In this document: in pieces, positions 12,163 to 13,463 of the stretch
How the letters are laid out: every line of letters begins with the position of its first letter
How positions within the stretch are numbered: position 1 is the stretch's first letter
DNA from: Bermanella sp051277445
GTDB lineage: Bacteria > Pseudomonadota > Gammaproteobacteria > Pseudomonadales > Oceanobacteraceae
DNA length: 13,463 bases
Direction: 5' to 3'
NCBI GenBank assembly: GCA_051277445.1
Contig: JBNMQC010000054.1
Location: 1-13,463 of the forward strand
Made by a program: the position numbers and the translations under genes
The notes under the pieces: model-generated
What the model saw: the letters and a program-made list of their open reading frames with translations, nothing else
Told to the model about the DNA's origin: nothing
Databases searched by the model: none

Positions 12163-13463
12163 ATGTGAATAAATGCTCTGCACGATTAGGTTTACTAAAA
12201 TAGTAGCCTTGAATGTAATCACATTTCATGTTTTTTAGTATCTGCCATTGCTCATGAGTCTCGACGCCCTCTGCAATGGTTTTTAAATTAAGATGCTGTG
12301 CAAGGGCGATAATGGCGGCCACAATATTTTTATCGTCCTCATCTTGTTCTAGGTTGCGTACAAACGCTTGATCAATTTTTAATGAGTCGATAGGAAACTG
12401 TTTTAAATAGCTCAGCGATGAATAACCGGTGCCAAAGTCATCAATGGCGAGGGCAAAGCCCATCTTTTTCAGTTTTTTCATAATACCAATGCTGTGCTCG
12501 GCGTTTTCCATAATCAGGCTTTCTGTGATTTCCAACTCCACATGTTTTGGGTTAACCCCTGTTTTATTGATTAAAGCTTGCAGCTGTTCTAGAAAGTGCC
12601 GATATTGAAATTGACGGGCAGAAATATTAATGGCCACTTGAATCTCTTGGCCGCTTTCATGAAACGACTTCGTTTGCATAAACCCTTGTTCGATGACCCA
12701 ATGGCCAATTTGAATAATTAAACCGGTTTGTTCGGCCACTGGAATAAACGTCGCAGGGCTGACCATGTCACCGTCTTCTTTGAACCAGCGGATAAGGGCT
12801 TCTGCTCCAGTGATATTGCCCGTGGTGGCGTTGACCTTTGCTTGATAAAACATCACAAACTGTTGTTTGTCTAACGCTTGTCGCATGCCTCGTTCGATGG
12901 GCAGCCAGGTTTGTTCACTTGCGTGTAATGTCGGATTATAGGCTTCGACATTATTACCCAGAACACGTGCATGATTGAGCGCCGCATGACCATTGCTGAC
13001 TAATCCTTCGGTGGTGTGACCGTCTTGTGGGTAGTGACAATAGCCCATACTAAGGCTTAAAAAATAACTGTGCTGGTTGACATATAAAGCATTATCCATG
13101 GCGTTTTGTATGTCACGAATCACGTGGGTCACTTCGCTTATGTCGTCATGCATGACGATTAAACAAAATGTATTGCCTTCAAGGCGATAGCATTTCACCT
13201 CACAGCCCAACGTTTTACTGATATCGGTTAAGCGCTTTCCAACGTTCAATAAGATGCCGTCACCTGCATGATAACCCTGACTTGAAGTAATAAATTTAAA
13301 TCGGTCGATACTCATAAATAAAAGTGAGCATGGTGTTTTTAGGTGGATGTGGTGACTGAGATCCGCTTCAAATTTGCGCCGATTTGGCAGCCCCGTATGA
13401 ATGTCATGCAGGGCTTGAAACTCCAGTTGGGCTAGTGCTTGTTTTCGCTCGGTAACATCTTCT
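12161..13463 (-). CDS. GGDEF-EAL signalling protein (probable c-di-GMP phosphodiesterase), 5' end outside window
   Basis: The minus-strand frame stays open to the right edge, so the N-terminus is missing. The internal ATG at 13315 is not the start. The visible 433 residues begin EDVTERKQALAQLEFQALHDIHTGLPNRRKFE, the usual junction from a PAS/PAC sensor domain into GGDEF. The GGDEF half is degenerate: the signature reads LEGNTF, so cyclase activity is unlikely. The EAL half is intact, with GAEALIRW, NISARQF, LEITES, AIDDFGTGYSSLSYLKQFPIDSLKIDQAFV, TIAEGVET and QGYYFSKP, covering the metal ligands and the catalytic Glu and Lys. It should hydrolyse c-di-GMP, favouring motility over attachment. 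The degenerate GGDEF may bind GTP as a regulator. The sensed input lies outside the window. Confidence 0.93.
   Translation of the reverse strand, partial: EDVTERKQALAQLEFQALHDIHTGLPNRRKFEADLSHHIHLKTPCSLLFMSIDRFKFITSSQGYHAGDGILLNVGKRLTDISKTLGCEVKCYRLEGNTFCLIVMHDDISEVTHVIRDIQNAMDNALYVNQHSYFLSLSMGYCHYPQDGHTTEGLVSNGHAALNHARVLGNNVEAYNPTLHASEQTWLPIERGMRQALDKQQFVMFYQAKVNATTGNITGAEALIRWFKEDGDMVSPATFIPVAEQTGLIIQIGHWVIEQGFMQTKSFHESGQEIQVAINISARQFQYRHFLEQLQALINKTGVNPKHVELEITESLIMENAEHSIGIMKKLKKMGFALAIDDFGTGYSSLSYLKQFPIDSLKIDQAFVRNLEQDEDDKNIVAAIIALAQHLNLKTIAEGVETHEQWQILKNMKCDYIQGYYFSKPNRAEHLFT

Noticed and set aside
13313..13315. ATG at 13315 as the start of the EAL gene
   Set aside because: The frame upstream encodes a typical PAS-GGDEF junction to the window edge, so this Met is internal.
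1..13463. CRISPR arrays, tRNA/rRNA genes, IS transposases, prophage genes
   Set aside because: No regularly spaced direct repeats, no cloverleaf with T-loop consensus, and no transposase, integrase or phage protein were recognised on either strand.

Overview
The window looks like chromosomal DNA of a marine-type gammaproteobacterium, plausibly an Oceanospirillales-like lineage. The basis is the RlmE, FadH, TrmH-family and DUF2147 sequences, the moderate base composition and good Shine-Dalgarno sites. No species can be named from sequence alone. Most of the window is housekeeping or metabolic DNA. The exception is about 3133-4900, which differs in character.

Layout. 1-472 (-) is the N-terminal part of rlmE (23S rRNA 2'-O-methyltransferase), running off the left edge. 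A divergent promoter region separates it from a (+) two-gene operon: a COG2509-type FAD oxidoreductase and a SpoU/TrmH-family RNA methyltransferase that overlap by ATGA. Next come about 660 bases with no convincing gene. They hold a strong LexA (SOS) box, three copies of ATGCGCGTTTT, palindromes and an imperfect hairpin about 115 bp long. Two AT-rich ankyrin-type genes follow. The first is probably cytoplasmic and the second carries a signal peptide. Each is followed by a compact structure with integron attC architecture: AAC...GTT outer boxes, an unpaired spacer, a stem with one bulged base on the 5' side, and a small loop. I read this as a small attC/gene-cassette cluster with no integrase in view. 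A 72-codon unknown gene and a bidirectional terminator close it.

5209-7257 (-) is fadH (2,4-dienoyl-CoA reductase). A regulatory gap with a near-perfect 20-nt palindrome and 5'-UTR hairpins leads to a short flagellin-like gene (+), which ends at a perfect 15-bp hairpin. Then (+) come a 717-aa molybdopterin/4Fe-4S oxidoreductase, an SDR closely resembling type-2 3-hydroxyacyl-CoA dehydrogenase (HSD10), and a secreted DUF2147 protein with a terminator. From the right edge, a (-) gene encodes a signalling protein with a degenerate GGDEF domain and an intact EAL domain, probably a c-di-GMP phosphodiesterase.

How they fit together. FadH and the HSD10-like SDR both point to fatty-acid/acyl-CoA oxidation, and the molybdoenzyme next to the SDR may supply another redox step. 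The flagellin and the EAL protein suggest a motile, c-di-GMP-regulated lifestyle. The part most likely to be new is the ankyrin cassette pair with its SOS-box leader. A plausible but unproven reading is an array of immunity- or stress-type cassettes coupled to DNA damage.
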